Virus record (IMG/VR): IMGVR_UViG_3300017923_000013
Location: 1-20,884 of that record
Source of the DNA: a virus
DNA: 20,884 nt
Strand: one strand, 5' to 3'
A program made the translations under genes and the position numbers. The notes beneath the pieces were generated by a model, which saw only the letters and a program-made list of their open reading frames with translations, was not told the DNA's origin and did no database searches. Of this stretch, positions 12,217 to 20,460 are shown in pieces (the first letter of the stretch is position 1; each line of letters opens with the position of its first letter).

Positions 12217-13662
12217 ATGGCACGCAAACCGGAAATGCAGGAAGTAGCCACCACGCAGGACGGCCGGGACATCACCCGGGGATATATTTCACCGTTGGAG
12301 CTGCTGCGGCCGGAGGATCAGGTGCTGTTGCATCGGGGAGGCGGGGATCTGCGGCTTTACGAAGAGTTAAAGCGCGACGACCAGGTTGCCGCCACCTGGG
12401 GCAGCAGGCAGGACGCGGTCATCCAGGCGGACTGGTACGTGGAGCCCGGCGGGGAAAAGCGCCTGGACAAAAAAGCGGCGGACTTTCTGCGCGAACAGCT
12501 CCAGGGCATCCAGTTCGACGACGTGACCAAGAAGATGCATTACGGCATTTTTTACGGATACGCCGTGGCCGAGTGTCTGTGGGCTCCGGACGGTGCGAAC
12601 GTGGCGCTCGACGAAGTCAAGGTGCGCAACAGACGGCGCTTCGCCTTCGACGGCGCGGGGCGGCTGCGGATGAAAACGCATTCCAACCCGACGGGGGAGC
12701 TTTTGCCGGAGCGCAAGTTTTGGGTGTATTCGGCCGGGGCGGATCACGATGACGCGCCTTACGGCCTGGGCCTGGGACATTACCTTTACTGGCCGGTGTT
12801 TTTTAAGCGCTCGGGTCTGCGCCTGTGGCTGATATTCCTGGACAAATTCGGACAGCCCACCGCCAAGGGCACATACCCGGCCAGCGCCACCCCCCAGGAA
12901 AAGCAGAATCTCTTGGCCGCGCTGCAGTCCATACATACCGAATCCGGCATTATTATGCCCGAGGGCATGGACGTGGAGTTGATCGAGGCGGCCAGGTCGG
13001 GGACAGCCGACTATGCCGACCTGTACGAGAAAATGGACAAGGCGATTGCCAAGGTGATTTTGGGCCATACCGGCAGCTCGGAGTCCACGCCTGGAAAACT
13101 GGGCGGCGAGGATATGGCCGAGGCCGTCCGGGACGATATCGTCAAAGCGGACGCGGACGTGGTTTGCGCTTCGTTCAACGCCAGCGTTGCCAGGTGGCTG
13201 ACCGAGTGGAACTACCCCGGAGCGGCGATTCCGAGAGTGTGGAGAAGCCTGGAGAAGCCCGAGGATCTAAACAAAATCGCCGAACGGGACACCAGGATAA
13301 AGCAGCTCGGGTACAAGCCCACGCTCCAATATATCCGGGACAACTACGGTGACGGGTGGGAAGCCGACCCCCGGGCCGGGGGGCCACAATCCTTTGGATT
13401 CTCCGAGGCCGAGGCCGAGGCCCCGGAGCAGATGGCCGACCGCCTGGAAGAGGAGGCGGCCGAAGGCATGGACGCCATGATCGAGCCGGTGCGCCGGGCC
13501 ATAGATAACGCGGCGACACTGAAGGAGGCCCGGGAAAATATCGAAAAGATGTTCGAGGACCTCCCCTCCGACCAGCTCGGCCAAGTCATGCAAAAGGCCA
13601 TTGCCGCGTCCATGCTGGCCGGAATGTTCGAGGCCGCAGACGAGGCCGGGGAGGCGGACTGA
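12217..13662 (+). CDS. Portal protein (Mu gp29, DUF935)
   Basis: A 481-residue protein matching the DUF935 portal family. The N-terminus has YISPLELLRPEDQVLL; the core has DQVAATWGSRQDAVIQADWY, the clip/stem region KMHYGIFYGYAVAECLWAPD, and RLWLIFLDKFGQPTAKGTYP, a typical DUF935 stretch. The C-terminal 90 residues are acidic and helical. GGAGGT at 12205-12210 gives the start at 12217. It forms the dodecameric DNA channel at one head vertex and docks the terminase encoded upstream. The stop overlaps the next start (TGATG). Confidence 0.95.
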   Translation: MARKPEMQEVATTQDGRDITRGYISPLELLRPEDQVLLHRGGGDLRLYEELKRDDQVAATWGSRQDAVIQADWYVEPGGEKRLDKKAADFLREQLQGIQFDDVTKKMHYGIFYGYAVAECLWAPDGANVALDEVKVRNRRRFAFDGAGRLRMKTHSNPTGELLPERKFWVYSAGADHDDAPYGLGLGHYLYWPVFFKRSGLRLWLIFLDKFGQPTAKGTYPASATPQEKQNLLAALQSIHTESGIIMPEGMDVELIEAARSGTADYADLYEKMDKAIAKVILGHTGSSESTPGKLGGEDMAEAVRDDIVKADADVVCASFNASVARWLTEWNYPGAAIPRVWRSLEKPEDLNKIAERDTRIKQLGYKPTLQYIRDNYGDGWEADPRAGGPQSFGFSEAEAEAPEQMADRLEEEAAEGMDAMIEPVRRAIDNAATLKEARENIEKMFEDLPSDQLGQVMQKAIAASMLAGMFEAADEAGEAD

Positions 13663-14459
13663 TGCCGACCGAATACAAGAATCTGCGATTCGAGGAGGCG
13701 ATTGCGTTTTTCCGGGGCAAGCTGAACATGCCCACGTCACGCTGGAACGACATCTGGAAAGAAGCCCACGATACGGCGTTCATGAGCGCGGGCGCGGCCA
13801 AGGCGGATCTGTTGAACGATCTGCGCGGGGCCGTGGATCAGGCGATCTCCGAGGGCACCACGTTAGACGAGTTCCGGAAGAAATTCGACCAGACCGTTGA
13901 AAGTCACGGGTGGAGCTACAAGGGTTCGCGCAATTGGCGCTCCCGGATCATATACGAAACCAATCTGCGCACCGCGTACCAGGCTGGACGCTATGCCCAG
14001 CTCACCGACCCGGATCTGCAAAAGTCCAGGCCGTACTGGGAGTACCGCCACGGCGGCAGCGCAGACCCCAGGGAAGAACATCTGGCCTGGGACGGCATGG
14101 TGCTGCCGACAGACGACCCCTGGTGGGACAGCCATTATCCGCCAAACGGATGGGGGTGCTCGTGTTACGTGGTGGCGCTTTCCGAAGAAGACCTGGAGCG
14201 CATGGGCAAGGACGGCGCGGATCGGGCTCCGGCGACAGAGACTTATCAGTGGACCGACCCCAAGACCGGAGAGGTGCACGAGGTGCCCGAGGGCGTGGAC
14301 CCGGGCTGGGATTACGCCCCGGGCAAAAGCGTGGCCGAGCGCACCCGGGAGTTTGCCGAGAAAAAGGCAAGCCGGATGCCCCGGGCTTTGGCGGACGCTT
14401 TGGGGAAATACTTGCGCGACGTCGCGAGGGAAGACCCGGCCCCTTACGGAGGCGCATAA
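13662..14459 (+). CDS. Minor head protein (Mu gp30/F-like)
   Basis: A 265-residue protein of the phage Mu F-like family (also related to SPP1 gp7). It contains RSRIIYETNLRTAYQAGRYA at about 94-113 and the characteristic C-terminal block EEHLAWDGMVLPTDDPWWDS followed by HYPPNGWGCSC at about 139-168, with two conserved Cys. The family is involved in head assembly and probably ejection, and is carried at few copies near the portal. It directly follows the portal gene and is coupled to it. The tail end is charged and Ala-rich. Confidence 0.94.
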   Translation: MPTEYKNLRFEEAIAFFRGKLNMPTSRWNDIWKEAHDTAFMSAGAAKADLLNDLRGAVDQAISEGTTLDEFRKKFDQTVESHGWSYKGSRNWRSRIIYETNLRTAYQAGRYAQLTDPDLQKSRPYWEYRHGGSADPREEHLAWDGMVLPTDDPWWDSHYPPNGWGCSCYVVALSEEDLERMGKDGADRAPATETYQWTDPKTGEVHEVPEGVDPGWDYAPGKSVAERTREFAEKKASRMPRALADALGKYLRDVAREDPAPYGGA

Positions 14460-14984
14460 ATGGCGGGCGCTTCATTCAAAGCGGAGATCCGGGACGAGGA
14501 CGTCCAGCGGGATCTGCAGCGCATCATGCGCAACATGGGCACCACCGTCCCGGCCATGAAGGACGCGGGCGAGTACATGCAGCGCTCGGTTTCCGACCGC
14601 TTCAGAAAAGAGGAAGATCCGGAGGGGCGTCCCTGGGAGCCGCTTTCCCCGTTTACCCTGGCCAACAAAAGAAACGACAAGATTTTGACGGAACGCGGCG
14701 GGCCGGGGCTGCGCGGGTCGATCCACTACCGGGCCGGTGAAGGGGTGCTGGAACAGGGCACGAACAAGATCTACGGGGCGGTGCACCAGTTCGGGGCGAC
14801 GATCAAGCCCAAGAGCGGCAAAAGCCTGGCCATCGGCAGCCCCAAGGGGCGGTTCGCCCTGGTCGGTTCGGTGACCATCCCCGCCCGGCCGTATCTTGGG
14901 GTGTCGGACGAGGACCGGGAGCGGATACGGGAAATTGTTCTCAGGCACGCGCTGTCCGGGACACGATTCGGGAAAAGCCGCTGA
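14460..14984 (+). CDS. G: Virion morphogenesis protein (Mu gpG-like)
   Basis: A 174-residue protein of the virion morphogenesis / tail completion family (Mu G, P2 gpS). Markers are LQRIMRNMGTTVPAMKDAGE, the motif DPEGRPWEPLSPFTLANKRN at about 55-74, the central HYRAGEGVLEQGTNKIYGAV with HQFG, and the terminal TIPARPYLGVSDEDRERIRE. The ATG follows immediately after the preceding stop. In Mu-type phages it acts in head completion or head-tail joining. Confidence 0.92.
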   Translation: MAGASFKAEIRDEDVQRDLQRIMRNMGTTVPAMKDAGEYMQRSVSDRFRKEEDPEGRPWEPLSPFTLANKRNDKILTERGGPGLRGSIHYRAGEGVLEQGTNKIYGAVHQFGATIKPKSGKSLAIGSPKGRFALVGSVTIPARPYLGVSDEDRERIREIVLRHALSGTRFGKSR

Positions 14985-15103
14985 GCCCCCCTGAGAGAAA
15001 CCCGGCGCTGTTTTCCGGATTCGGGGTCGGGCGATGTGCACAGCGTTCAATCTCGGCAAAATTAAACACCTTTTAAACACATATGAAACGAGCGGAGGTG
15101 CCA
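14985..15103 (+). promoter_or_regulatory. Intergenic region before gpI with spaced TTAAACAC repeats
   Basis: This 119-base gap is at the place where Mu has the late promoter PI. It is AT-rich near its end and holds two identical TTAAACAC boxes at 15062-15069 and 15073-15080, with starts 11 bases apart, one turn of the helix. No terminator-like hairpin is clear. A late promoter or activator site is an inference from position and the repeat. Confidence 0.4.
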
Positions 15104-16195
15104 ATGAAACGAATAGAGATCTTCAAACCGGGCAGGCATACGGCCAAGAGCGGCCATGAGCTGGACTTCACCGAGAGCCGCCTGCGGGAGTCGGCCGAGG
15201 CCTACGACCCGGCCGTGCACGAGGCCCCGATAGTGGTCGGGCACCCGAAGACGGACCATCCGGCCTACGGATGGGTGCGCGGGCTGGAATTCGCCGAGGG
15301 CACGCTCATCGCCGAGCCGGATCAGGTGAACCCGGACTTCGAGGAGATGGTCAAAAGCGGGCATTTCAAGAAGATATCGGCCAGCTTTTACCGGCCGGAG
15401 TCCCGGGCAAACCCCAAGCCGGGGGTCTACTACCTGCGGCACGTCGGGTTTCTCGGGGCCCAGCCCCCCTCGGTCAAGGGACTGAAACCCGTGGAGTTCT
15501 CAGACGGCGGGGACGACGTGGTGGAACTGGAGTTCGGGGAGACCGAAAAATCCATGTCCCGGGTACTGCGCGGTATACGGGAATGGGTGATCGAGATGGC
15601 CGGGATCAAGCGGGCCGATCAGGTGGTACCCGATTACGAGATCCGCAACCTGGAGAGGGACGGCGACGAGCCGGAGTATAATGAAAAAACGGAGGATGAT
15701 GAGATGACCGAAAAAGAGCGGCGGAGAATGCGCGAGGAAGTCGAGGCCGAATTTGCCGAGCGGGAGAAGGAGCTGGCCCGGGCCGAGCGCAAGCAGAAAC
15801 GTGCCAGGCACGAGGCCGCGGCCAGGGAGCTGGTCGAAAGCGGCAAAGTGCTGCCGCGCCATCAAAGCGGTTTGGCGGACTTCATGGAGGCCGTGGACGC
15901 GCAAAACAGCGAGGCGGTGGTGGAGTTCGCCGAGGACAAGGACGGAGGCGGGAAAAAGCTGCCTCCCGCGGATTGGCTGCAAAAGTTCCTCGCCGATCTG
16001 CCCCGGGCGGTGGATTATTCGGAGCACGGCTCCGGGGAGGACGACCCCCAGGAGGCGTACGAGACCCCGAGCGGATACTCCGTGGACGGGGAAAAGGCCC
16101 GCCTGCACCGGCAGGCCCTGGATTACCAGGAAGAGCACGACTGCGAATACGTCACGGCCCTGCGTGCCGTGACCAAGAAGAACGGAGGTAAATAA
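15104..16195 (+). CDS. I: Head maturation protease (Mu gpI-like)
   Basis: A 363-residue protein, nearly the length of Mu gpI (about 361). It begins IEIFKPGRHTAKSGHELDFT, followed by the conserved APIVVGHPKTDHPAYGWVRG, FKKISASFYRPESRAN and YYLRHVGFLGAQPPSVKGL, all typical of the Mu-like protease family. The C-terminal 160 residues are a charged coiled coil and form the scaffold part (see the internal start at 15704). ATG 15104 has GGAGGT at 15095-15100; the in-frame ATG 15083 has none. It cleaves the scaffold during head maturation. The stop overlaps the next ATG by one base. Confidence 0.95.
   Translation: MKRIEIFKPGRHTAKSGHELDFTESRLRESAEAYDPAVHEAPIVVGHPKTDHPAYGWVRGLEFAEGTLIAEPDQVNPDFEEMVKSGHFKKISASFYRPESRANPKPGVYYLRHVGFLGAQPPSVKGLKPVEFSDGGDDVVELEFGETEKSMSRVLRGIREWVIEMAGIKRADQVVPDYEIRNLERDGDEPEYNEKTEDDEMTEKERRRMREEVEAEFAEREKELARAERKQKRARHEAAARELVESGKVLPRHQSGLADFMEAVDAQNSEAVVEFAEDKDGGGKKLPPADWLQKFLADLPRAVDYSEHGSGEDDPQEAYETPSGYSVDGEKARLHRQALDYQEEHDCEYVTALRAVTKKNGGK
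15704..16195 (+). CDS. Z: Scaffold protein from an internal start (Mu gpZ-like)
   Basis: ATG 15704 lies in frame inside gpI and is preceded by GGAGG at 15691-15695, eight bases upstream. Translation from it gives 163 residues, starting MTEKERRRMREEVEAEFAER and continuing as a charged coiled coil, as expected of an assembly scaffold. In Mu, gpZ is made by the same device from the 3' part of gene I. The separate product is inferred from the ribosome binding site and the Mu parallel. Confidence 0.75.
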   Translation: MTEKERRRMREEVEAEFAEREKELARAERKQKRARHEAAARELVESGKVLPRHQSGLADFMEAVDAQNSEAVVEFAEDKDGGGKKLPPADWLQKFLADLPRAVDYSEHGSGEDDPQEAYETPSGYSVDGEKARLHRQALDYQEEHDCEYVTALRAVTKKNGGK

Positions 16196-16542
16196 TGGCA
16201 CAGTCACTTACATTACTGACATTGACGGTTACGGCCTCGGGGGCGGTCGCGGAGCGCAGGTTCGTCGGTTTCGACGGGGCGCAGATCGCGGCCGCCGGGG
16301 CGCGAGCCCTGGGCGTATCCCAGTACGGGCAGGACGACGGCAAGGATCTGGCCGTGGACGTCATCGGCACAACCCCGGTCGAGACCGGCGGGGCCGTGGC
16401 CCTGACCGACGAACTGGTGGCGGACGCGGACGGCCGGGCCATCGCGAACCCGGGAGTTGGCGGGGAGGTGGTTTTGGCCGACCCGTTGGACACGGCGTCC
16501 GGGGCCGGGGAGTACATAGAAGTGCTCCTGCGCAGGGGCTAA
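16195..16542 (+). CDS. Capsid cement/decoration protein (DUF2190-like)
   Basis: A 115-residue protein with an Ala/Gly/Val-rich beta pattern: RFVGFDGAQIAAAGARALGV, the segment DLAVDVIGTTPVETGGAVAL, DADGRAIANP and a terminal ASGAGEYIEVLLRRG. This is the arrangement of the DUF2190 / phage cement family. Such proteins bind the outside of HK97-type capsids and stabilise them. It lies between the protease/scaffold gene and the major capsid gene, its usual place. GGAGGT at 16184-16189 serves ATG 16195. Confidence 0.85.
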   Translation: MAQSLTLLTLTVTASGAVAERRFVGFDGAQIAAAGARALGVSQYGQDDGKDLAVDVIGTTPVETGGAVALTDELVADADGRAIANPGVGGEVVLADPLDTASGAGEYIEVLLRRG

Positions 16543-16558
16543 CAAACAGGAGGAAGCC

Positions 16559-17491
16559 ATGACAATGAATCCAACGCAAGTGCGGGTTATCGACCCGATT
16601 TTGACCAACATCGCCCAGGGCTATGCACACCCGGAGCGGGTAATACACCAGCTGTTTCCCCGGGTACCGGTGCGCCAGCGCGGCGGCCAGGTTATCGAAT
16701 TCGGCCGGGAGAGTTTCAAGCGGCAGAAAACCAGGCGGGCGCCGGGTGCATCGACCAAGCGCCTGCAGTTCGGCTACGAAGGCAAGCCGTTCGCCCTGGT
16801 CCAGGACGCCCTGGAGGGGCAGGTGCCCTGGGAATTCATGCAGGACGCCAACCAGGTGCCAAACATCGACCTGGGCACCGAGGCGGTAAACGAGGTTATG
16901 AATATCATGACCCTGTCCCTGGAGATCGAGGGGGCGGAGCTGGCCACGGATGCGGACAACTACCCGGCGAACCACAAGGAGACCCTGACCAGTACGGACC
17001 AGTGGTCGGACGACGCCAGCGACCCGGGAGCCCAGATCGACGACTACAAGGAGACCGTGCGCAAAAAGGTGGGCCTGCGACCGAATACCCTGGCCATCAA
17101 CGGTGCGGCCTTTACCCGGCTGTCCCGGCACCCCAAGATCCGCGAGCAGTTCAAATACACCAGTTCGGACTCGGTGACCGCGGCCATGCTGGCCGAGTAT
17201 TTCAATTTGCGGCGCATCGCGGTGTTCGAGACCGTGTACGCGGATGAAGGGTCGGACGTGATGAACAATGTCTGGCCGGACGTGGCCGTCCTGGCCTACG
17301 TGCCGGAACAGATCACCTCCCGCCGCCAGCCCAGCTTCGGCTACACCTATACCCTGGTGGGGCATCCGCTGACCGAAGAGGCGTATCAGGACCGCAATCA
17401 AAAGAGCTGGATCTACCCGGTGACCTACGAAAGAGCCCCGGTGTTGTCGGGAATAGAGTCCGGGTTTTTGGTCTCCGACCTGCTGGCGTAA
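16559..17491 (+). CDS. Major capsid protein
   Basis: A 310-residue protein, similar in length to Mu gpT (305), with the general pattern of an HK97-fold phage capsid protein. It has an N-terminal helix (DPILTNIAQGYAHPERVIHQ), an E-loop-like basic stretch (ESFKRQKTRRAPGASTKRLQ), a helix (EAVNEVMNIMTLSLEIEGAE), the capsid-typical PNTLAINGAAFTRLSRHPKI, and a C-terminal A-domain with GYTYTLVGHPLTEEAY. It does not show the gpT signature as I know it and seems closer to capsids paired with DUF2190 cement proteins. A strong AGGAGG at 16548-16553 precedes the ATG. Confidence 0.87.
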   Translation: MTMNPTQVRVIDPILTNIAQGYAHPERVIHQLFPRVPVRQRGGQVIEFGRESFKRQKTRRAPGASTKRLQFGYEGKPFALVQDALEGQVPWEFMQDANQVPNIDLGTEAVNEVMNIMTLSLEIEGAELATDADNYPANHKETLTSTDQWSDDASDPGAQIDDYKETVRKKVGLRPNTLAINGAAFTRLSRHPKIREQFKYTSSDSVTAAMLAEYFNLRRIAVFETVYADEGSDVMNNVWPDVAVLAYVPEQITSRRQPSFGYTYTLVGHPLTEEAYQDRNQKSWIYPVTYERAPVLSGIESGFLVSDLLA

Positions 17492-17499
17492 TGATTTAA

Positions 17500-17517
17500 C
17501 CGGCGTTTAAACGCCGG
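17500..17517. repeat. Perfect 18-base palindrome after the capsid gene
   Basis: CCGGCGTTTAAACGCCGG is a perfect inverted repeat, centred between 17508 and 17509, in the 41-base gap after the capsid stop. As RNA it gives a six-pair GC stem with a six-base loop. No T-run follows. It could stabilise the abundant capsid message or be a protein-binding site. Confidence 0.6.
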
Positions 17518-17532
17518 GTGAAGGAGGCGTAA

Positions 17533-17802
17533 ATGCTATACACAGTCAAGAACGGTCGCATCCGGCGCGACGGCGAGGTTATCGCCCCCGGCGGCACCGT
17601 GGAGATGCCGAAAGAAGAGGCCGGGCCGCTGGTCGAGCGCGGCCTGCTGGAAAAAGCCGAGGTCGAGCCCCAAGGCCCCGACGCCATGAATGTGCCTCAA
17701 CTCAAAGAGGCCCTGGAAGAGATGGGCGTCGAAATCCCCAAGGGGGCAAGAAGAGACGATCTGGTGGCCCTGTACGAGCAGCCGCCGAATGCGGAGGGTT
17801 AA
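17533..17802 (+). CDS. Small head-region protein with a HeH/SAP-like motif
   Basis: An 89-residue protein. The N-terminal part is a short beta unit (YTVKNGRIRRDGEVIAPGGT). The C-terminal part from about residue 52 has MNVPQLKEALEEMGVEIPKG followed by ARRDDLVALYEQ, a helix-extension-helix pattern like LEM/SAP/HeH motifs that bind DNA. Proteins of this kind are common between capsid and gp36 genes in Mu-like and other tailed phages. GGAGG at 17523-17527 supports ATG 17533. The exact role is unknown. Confidence 0.8.
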   Translation: MLYTVKNGRIRRDGEVIAPGGTVEMPKEEAGPLVERGLLEKAEVEPQGPDAMNVPQLKEALEEMGVEIPKGARRDDLVALYEQPPNAEG

Positions 17803-17805
17803 ACG

Positions 17806-18216
17806 ATGCCCTACTGCACCGTCCAAGACCTGATCGACCGCTTCGGGGAGACCGAGATCCTGGAGCTGACCGACCGGGACCAGTCCGGGGCCGTGGACGA
17901 GGTCGCGGCCAACGGAGCGATCGAGGACGCCTCGGCCGAAGTGGATGGGTATATAGGCTCGAAATACAGTCTGCCGCTGGACAGTCCGCCCGCGGTGCTG
18001 ACCCGGATAGCGGCGGACATAGCCCGCTACCGGCTCCACGACAACCTGGCCACCGAGGAGGTGCGCAAGCGCTACGACGACGCCCTGCGCTTCCTCAAAT
18101 CCGTTGGCAAAGGAGAGATCAGCCTGGGAGTCGCCGATCCGCCATCCACTACCGGCTCGCCGATGGTACGCCCAGGACGCAGGCTGTTCGACGACGACGG
18201 TCTGGAGGGCTTTTAG
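17806..18216 (+). CDS. Mu gp36-like head-tail protein (DUF1320)
   Basis: A 136-residue protein beginning PYCTVQDLIDRFGETEILEL, with DEVAANGAIEDASAEVDGYI, YSLPLDSPPAVLTRIAADIA and RYRLHD. This is the diagnostic series of DUF1320, Mu gp36, related to head-tail connector proteins such as HK97 gp6. It probably helps build the connector. The stop is followed directly by the next ATG. Confidence 0.93.
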   Translation: MPYCTVQDLIDRFGETEILELTDRDQSGAVDEVAANGAIEDASAEVDGYIGSKYSLPLDSPPAVLTRIAADIARYRLHDNLATEEVRKRYDDALRFLKSVGKGEISLGVADPPSTTGSPMVRPGRRLFDDDGLEGF

Positions 18217-18771
18217 ATGCTGGCCGAAGCGGAAGATCTGATTGTCGGGAGGATCGCCGACGTCTTGGGGGACACTGTCCGCAAAGTGGAAACACTGCCG
18301 GGGCCGTGGGACGAGCAGTCGCTATCCCTGGCCCTGAGGCAGGCCCCGGGGGTGTATGTGTACTGGGACGGCGGAGGCGCGGCCCGGGACAGCAGGCGCC
18401 CGTATTTGAGCGCCGTCTATAGGGTTTACGCGGTGACCGGACACGCCAGCGGCGAGCGGGAACGCCGCCGCGGGGCGCCGCATCAGATCGGTGCGTATGA
18501 AATATTGGAGCAGTTGATACCGGCCCTGCACGGCTGGCCCGTCGGGGGGTACGGCACACTCGGATTTTCCCGGGTGGCCGTGCTGGCCCCGGTCAGCTCA
18601 CAGAAAAAGGGGCTGGCTGTTTATGAAGCGGAATTTTCAATGGACGCGGCCTGGCCTCCCCTGCGTGACGCATCCTCGCTGTCCGACTTCGCTATTTACA
18701 GCGGCACACATCACGTCGGCGACGGCCCGGACACGGAGAGCCATGCCGACATACCCACGGAGGAAACATGA
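18217..18771 (+). CDS. Mu gp37-like protein (DUF1834)
   Basis: A 184-residue protein with AEAEDLIVGRIADVLGDTVR at the start, APGVYVYWDGGG, then YRVYAVTGHASGERERRRGA and AYEILEQLIPALHGWPVGGY. This pattern and the location between gp36 and gp38 match DUF1834 (Mu gp37), a tail-terminator-like or connector protein. Near the C-terminus comes the conserved FSMDAAWP. The stop overlaps the next start by four bases. Confidence 0.9.
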   Translation: MLAEAEDLIVGRIADVLGDTVRKVETLPGPWDEQSLSLALRQAPGVYVYWDGGGAARDSRRPYLSAVYRVYAVTGHASGERERRRGAPHQIGAYEILEQLIPALHGWPVGGYGTLGFSRVAVLAPVSSQKKGLAVYEAEFSMDAAWPPLRDASSLSDFAIYSGTHHVGDGPDTESHADIPTEET

Positions 18772-18953
18772 ATAAAAAGAGATTTGTAAAACCGGCCGGG
18801 GGTCTACGGGTCCGCAAGCCGGACGGGCGGATTCTGTCCGCCGACGGGGCCTGGGTCGAGTGGTCCGGCTACTGGATGCGGCGGCTGGCCGAGGGCTCGG
18901 TGATCCCGGCGAACCCGCCGAAGCCGAAAAAGACCAAGACGAAGGAGGAATAG
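18768..18953 (+). CDS. Mu gp38-like small protein (DUF2635)
   Basis: A 61-residue protein with the DUF2635 signature FVKPAGGLRVRKPDGRILSA followed by SGYWMRRLAEGSVI, and a Lys-rich tail. AGGAAAC precedes ATG 18768, which overlaps the gp37 stop. The family always lies between gp37 and the sheath gene in Mu-like phages; its exact role is not known. Confidence 0.92.
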   Translation: MNKKRFVKPAGGLRVRKPDGRILSADGAWVEWSGYWMRRLAEGSVIPANPPKPKKTKTKEE

Positions 18954-18956
18954 AGA

Positions 18957-20444
18957 ATGGCTATTAGTTCGACAGTTTTCAACGACATCCCGGCCAGCCT
19001 GCGCATACCCGGCTGGTATGTTGAGTTCGACAATCGCCTGGCGGGCAACGCCGTGTTCATGGGCAAGTTGCTGGTTATCGGCCAGAAGCTGTCCGGGGGC
19101 TCGCAGGACGCCGGGTCCCTGGTGCGGGTCACATCCAAGGAGCAGGCGGACGATCTGTTCGGCCGGGGCTCCATGCTCGCGGAAATGATGCGGGCCATAA
19201 AAGAGGTGGATCTGTACCTGGAGACCTGGGCGGTGCCCCTGGACGACGACGAAACCGGGGTGGCGGCGGAAGGCTCCATCGAGATTACCGCGGGTCCGAG
19301 CGAGACCCGGCCCCTGGCCCTGTACATAGCCGGGCGCCGGGTGTGGGTGAGCATGAGCGCCGGGGATGTGCCGGACGACGTGGCCCAGGCCATTGTTGAC
19401 GCGGTGAACGCGGACGACCGCATGCCGGTAACCGCGGCCATCGACGGCACCACCTCCAGCAAGGTCAACCTGACTTGCAAGTGGGCGGGCGAAACCGGAA
19501 ACGACATCGACCTGCGGGCCTGCGCCAAGGGGGAGGACATGCCCAAGGGCCTGGCGGTGACCTACACCCAGCCCACGGGCGGCTCGGTAAATCCGTCCCT
19601 GGACCCGGCCATAGCCGCGATGGGCGACGAATGGTGGAACTGGATCACGCTACCGTACACCGACCAGACCAGTCTGGACGCGATGGCTTCGGAACTGGAC
19701 GACCGTTACGGGCCCATGCGCCAGATAGGCGGCCGGGCGTTTGCCGCGTTTCGCGGCACGCACAGCGAGACCGGGACCAAGGGCGGCGAGCTCAACTCCC
19801 CGCACATATCCATCATGGGCACGAACATCGCCCCCACCTCGACCTGGATCTGGGCCGCGGTGGATTCGATAGTCGCGGCCAGGAATCTGGCGAACGACCC
19901 GGCCCGGCCGCTGCAGCGCCTGGCCCTTGAAGGGGTTTTGCCCCCGGTGGAGGATGTGCGCTGGACCGACGCGGAGCGCAACCTGCTTTTGTACGACGGC
20001 ATAGCCACGTACACCGTGGCCAGCGACGGCACGGTGCGCATCGAGCGGCAGATAACCACGTATCAGGAGAACGAGTCCGGCATAGCAGACGACAGTTATC
20101 TGGACATCAATACTCCGGAAACTTTGGAGCGCATCCGCTTCGAGCAGGTCAGCCTGTTCGCCCAGAAATACCCGCGTCACAAGTTGGCGGCGGACGAGGA
20201 CCGGGAGTTTTACGACCCCAGCCAGCCGATCATGACCCCGAAGCTGGCCCGGACCGAACTGCTCAATTTGTACCGGATCACGTTCATGGGCGAGCGCGGC
20301 TGGGTGCGTGACTATGACGGATACGCCAAGAGCGTGGCCGCGAACATAGATCCGGATGATCCGAGTCGGCTGAACGTAATCGACATGCCGATGCTGATCG
20401 GACAGTACCGCGTGCACGCGCAGCAGACCCGGTTTCGCCGGTAA
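18957..20444 (+). CDS. L: Contractile tail sheath protein (Mu gpL-like)
   Basis: A 495-residue protein, matching Mu gpL in length. The N-terminal part has FNDIPASLRIPGWYVEFDNR, the family opening; the core includes VTSKEQADDLFGRGSMLAEM and the conserved GTHSETGTKGGELNSPHISI. The C-terminal half contains LLLYDGIATYTVASDGTVRI, ERQITTYQ and the LDINTPETLERI segment. It forms the contractile sheath. GGAGGAATAGAG precedes ATG 18957. The presence of a sheath shows a myovirus-type tail. Confidence 0.97.
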   Translation: MAISSTVFNDIPASLRIPGWYVEFDNRLAGNAVFMGKLLVIGQKLSGGSQDAGSLVRVTSKEQADDLFGRGSMLAEMMRAIKEVDLYLETWAVPLDDDETGVAAEGSIEITAGPSETRPLALYIAGRRVWVSMSAGDVPDDVAQAIVDAVNADDRMPVTAAIDGTTSSKVNLTCKWAGETGNDIDLRACAKGEDMPKGLAVTYTQPTGGSVNPSLDPAIAAMGDEWWNWITLPYTDQTSLDAMASELDDRYGPMRQIGGRAFAAFRGTHSETGTKGGELNSPHISIMGTNIAPTSTWIWAAVDSIVAARNLANDPARPLQRLALEGVLPPVEDVRWTDAERNLLLYDGIATYTVASDGTVRIERQITTYQENESGIADDSYLDINTPETLERIRFEQVSLFAQKYPRHKLAADEDREFYDPSQPIMTPKLARTELLNLYRITFMGERGWVRDYDGYAKSVAANIDPDDPSRLNVIDMPMLIGQYRVHAQQTRFRR

Positions 20445-20460
20445 TAAAAGGAGGTAAGAT

